From: Thuidium tamariscinum
Lineage: Eukaryota > Streptophyta > Bryopsida > Hypnales > Thuidiaceae
Length of the DNA stretch: 64,000 nucleotides
Direction of reading: 5' to 3'
NCBI GenBank assembly: GCA_947034885.2
Contig: OX344752.2
Location: forward strand, 3,782,001-3,846,000
The notes under the pieces were generated by a model, which saw only the letters and a program-made list of their open reading frames with translations, was not told the DNA's origin and did no database searches. Shown here piece by piece: positions 62,830-64,000 of the stretch (its first letter is position 1; each line of letters begins with the position of its first letter). A program made the position numbers and the translations under genes.

Positions 62830-63872
62830 AATGATCTCTCATCGCAACCCCAAGTGGGCCTCGTGGCCCACTGATGAGAAGAGCGCCACTCACCAGTAGC
62901 CCCACTACTGTAGAGTGTAGGCCACTCAAGGCTGATGAGCTGTGAATTTGGATCGAAAAGCCACGAGATCCAAATCAATTGTTTACTACAGTTCAACCCC
63001 AAAGATCAAATTCTCTGTCGTTGATGGCATAGGATCGTATTCCTACATTCTTGCTGAGCACGGGAGCAAATAGATTAATAATACGGAGTAGTACTTTTAT
63101 TATTTTCAAATGGGATGCCCCCTTGCCCGCCTGCTTTCAAGGCAAGTGCCGAAGAAGCCGGTGCTTGGTTCGCTTGCCTTTAATAGAACAGCACTTGCTC
63201 CGAAAAGTTTATAAATTATTAGAAAAGAGATCCTGGATCAGATGCTTGGAGTCGCTATATGAGAAGCACAATCACCTCCATTTCTCAACCAGCTCTTACC
63301 GTCAATCTCTCTCAGTGGTGTAGTTGGCGGACGCTATTCGTAGATGTACACAATTTATCGAACTGGTATTCCTTCTTTTGCAACCAAGATTCACAGGGGG
63401 TGTTCAGAGGCGGGTTGCAATAGTCTGAAAGAATTGTAGCGGGGGCCTTAAAAATTCATCCTGCTCGGGAGTAGCAGAGGGATCTAGAGGTGAACTGTAA
63501 AACCAGATTGAGGAATCAAGAGAACTTTAGTTTGAGCGATTGAAGAAACCAGTCTCAGAGATTTTGAGAGGGGTCTGCTCTCAAAAATTTGTAGAGACAG
63601 TTTGAGTTAAGCGAATTTGGGAAGTCGCTTGTGAGCTTGGCTACTGGGAGCTTTCTTACACCCAAGAGAATATTTCTATTACGGTCTCCTGAGTGTATCA
63701 CTTGCAAGGTTCCTGCATGTGTCGTGAGCTTTCAAGCTACGCCATGAGTTCTTATTGCCCTGCAGAGCGAGCATTGAGGTGGAACTCTCTCAATACGGAG
63801 TAGAAACCCACAATCTGTGTAGAGTGTGAGGATCCCCACTTTTTGAATCTCGGTACGAAAATTGCCTCCTCA
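62830..63872 (+). other. Promoter and 5' UTR of the second F-box/kelch gene
   Basis: Inverted duplicate of 33,756-34,900. The TATA-like CTATATGAG is at 63,255-63,263. The 5' UTR carries a short insertion-like difference around 63,780 ('caatacggagta', reminiscent of a Stowaway end) relative to the first copy. Confidence 0.8.
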
Positions 63873-64000
63873 ATGGCCGACTTCGTAGCTTACAACGAAA
63901 TGATGAAGCGCTGCCGCGTTTCAAACGCAGAGGCACCGCTGCCGCAAGCAACAGGATTCACGCCCTGCCTCCCCGACGAAGTTTTCCTCAATTGCCTACT
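63873..64000 (+). CDS. F-box/kelch-repeat protein, KMD type, second copy (5' part only)
   Basis: The first 42 complete codons are visible before the window ends. They match the gene at 33,755-32,562 residue for residue except for one Ser-to-Thr change in the linker before the F-box (PLPQATGF here). The F-box begins CLPDEVFLNCL. In this copy the in-frame codons upstream of the ATG include no start, which supports the start chosen for both genes. Whether the rest of the gene is intact lies outside the window. Confidence 0.92.
   Translation, partial: MADFVAYNEMMKRCRVSNAEAPLPQATGFTPCLPDEVFLNCL

Overview
This is a nuclear window from a land plant. It holds four complete or nearly complete protein genes plus the first codons of a fifth, set in AT-rich DNA full of short non-autonomous DNA transposons. 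All introns I placed have GT-AG ends. The RD19-type protease, the chloroplast-directed START-like protein, the KMD-type F-box/kelch proteins and the telo-boxes (TTAGGGTTT) all point to an embryophyte. Moderate introns (about 70-930 bp) and the transposon mix do not settle the lineage. I suspect a non-flowering plant, but that is a guess.

Layout. 1-2,600: transposon remnants. 3,019-5,162 (+): a four-exon papain-family cysteine protease (365 aa, RD19/cathepsin F class). 5,450-14,000: repeats, including two kinds of terminal-inverted-repeat element flanked by TTAA. 18,429-14,366 (-): a seven-exon gene, built here from short exons, for a 228-aa plastid-type SRPBCC (polyketide cyclase/COQ10-like) protein. 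20,273-20,625: a broken duplicate of the 5' end of the next gene. 22,231-28,066 (+): the 14-exon gene for MPP10, a U3 snoRNP protein of ribosome biogenesis (741 aa). It has telo-boxes, upstream ORFs, and an unusual N-terminal array of 16-residue repeats. 33,755-32,562 (-): an intronless F-box/kelch gene (397 aa, KMD type). 34,900-62,800: repeats, with two unidentified gene-like blocks. 63,873-64,000 (+): the start of a second, nearly identical F-box/kelch gene, cut by the window end.

The largest structure is an eroded inverted segmental duplication. The F-box gene with its promoter (about 33-34.9 kb), a gene-like block (38.56-40.5 kb) and a further segment (41.85-42.05 kb) recur in inverted order at 62.83-64 kb, 60.75-61.78 kb and 59.82-60.0 kb. 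Different transposons have since entered each arm.

The genes have unrelated housekeeping or regulatory roles: vacuolar proteolysis, plastid lipid or isoprenoid binding, 18S rRNA processing, and ubiquitin ligase targeting. I see no gene cluster or novel multi-gene system. The unusual material is in the repeats, the duplications and the MPP10 5' region. I saw no retroviral, LTR or Polinton coding sequence, and no tRNA, rRNA or CRISPR.
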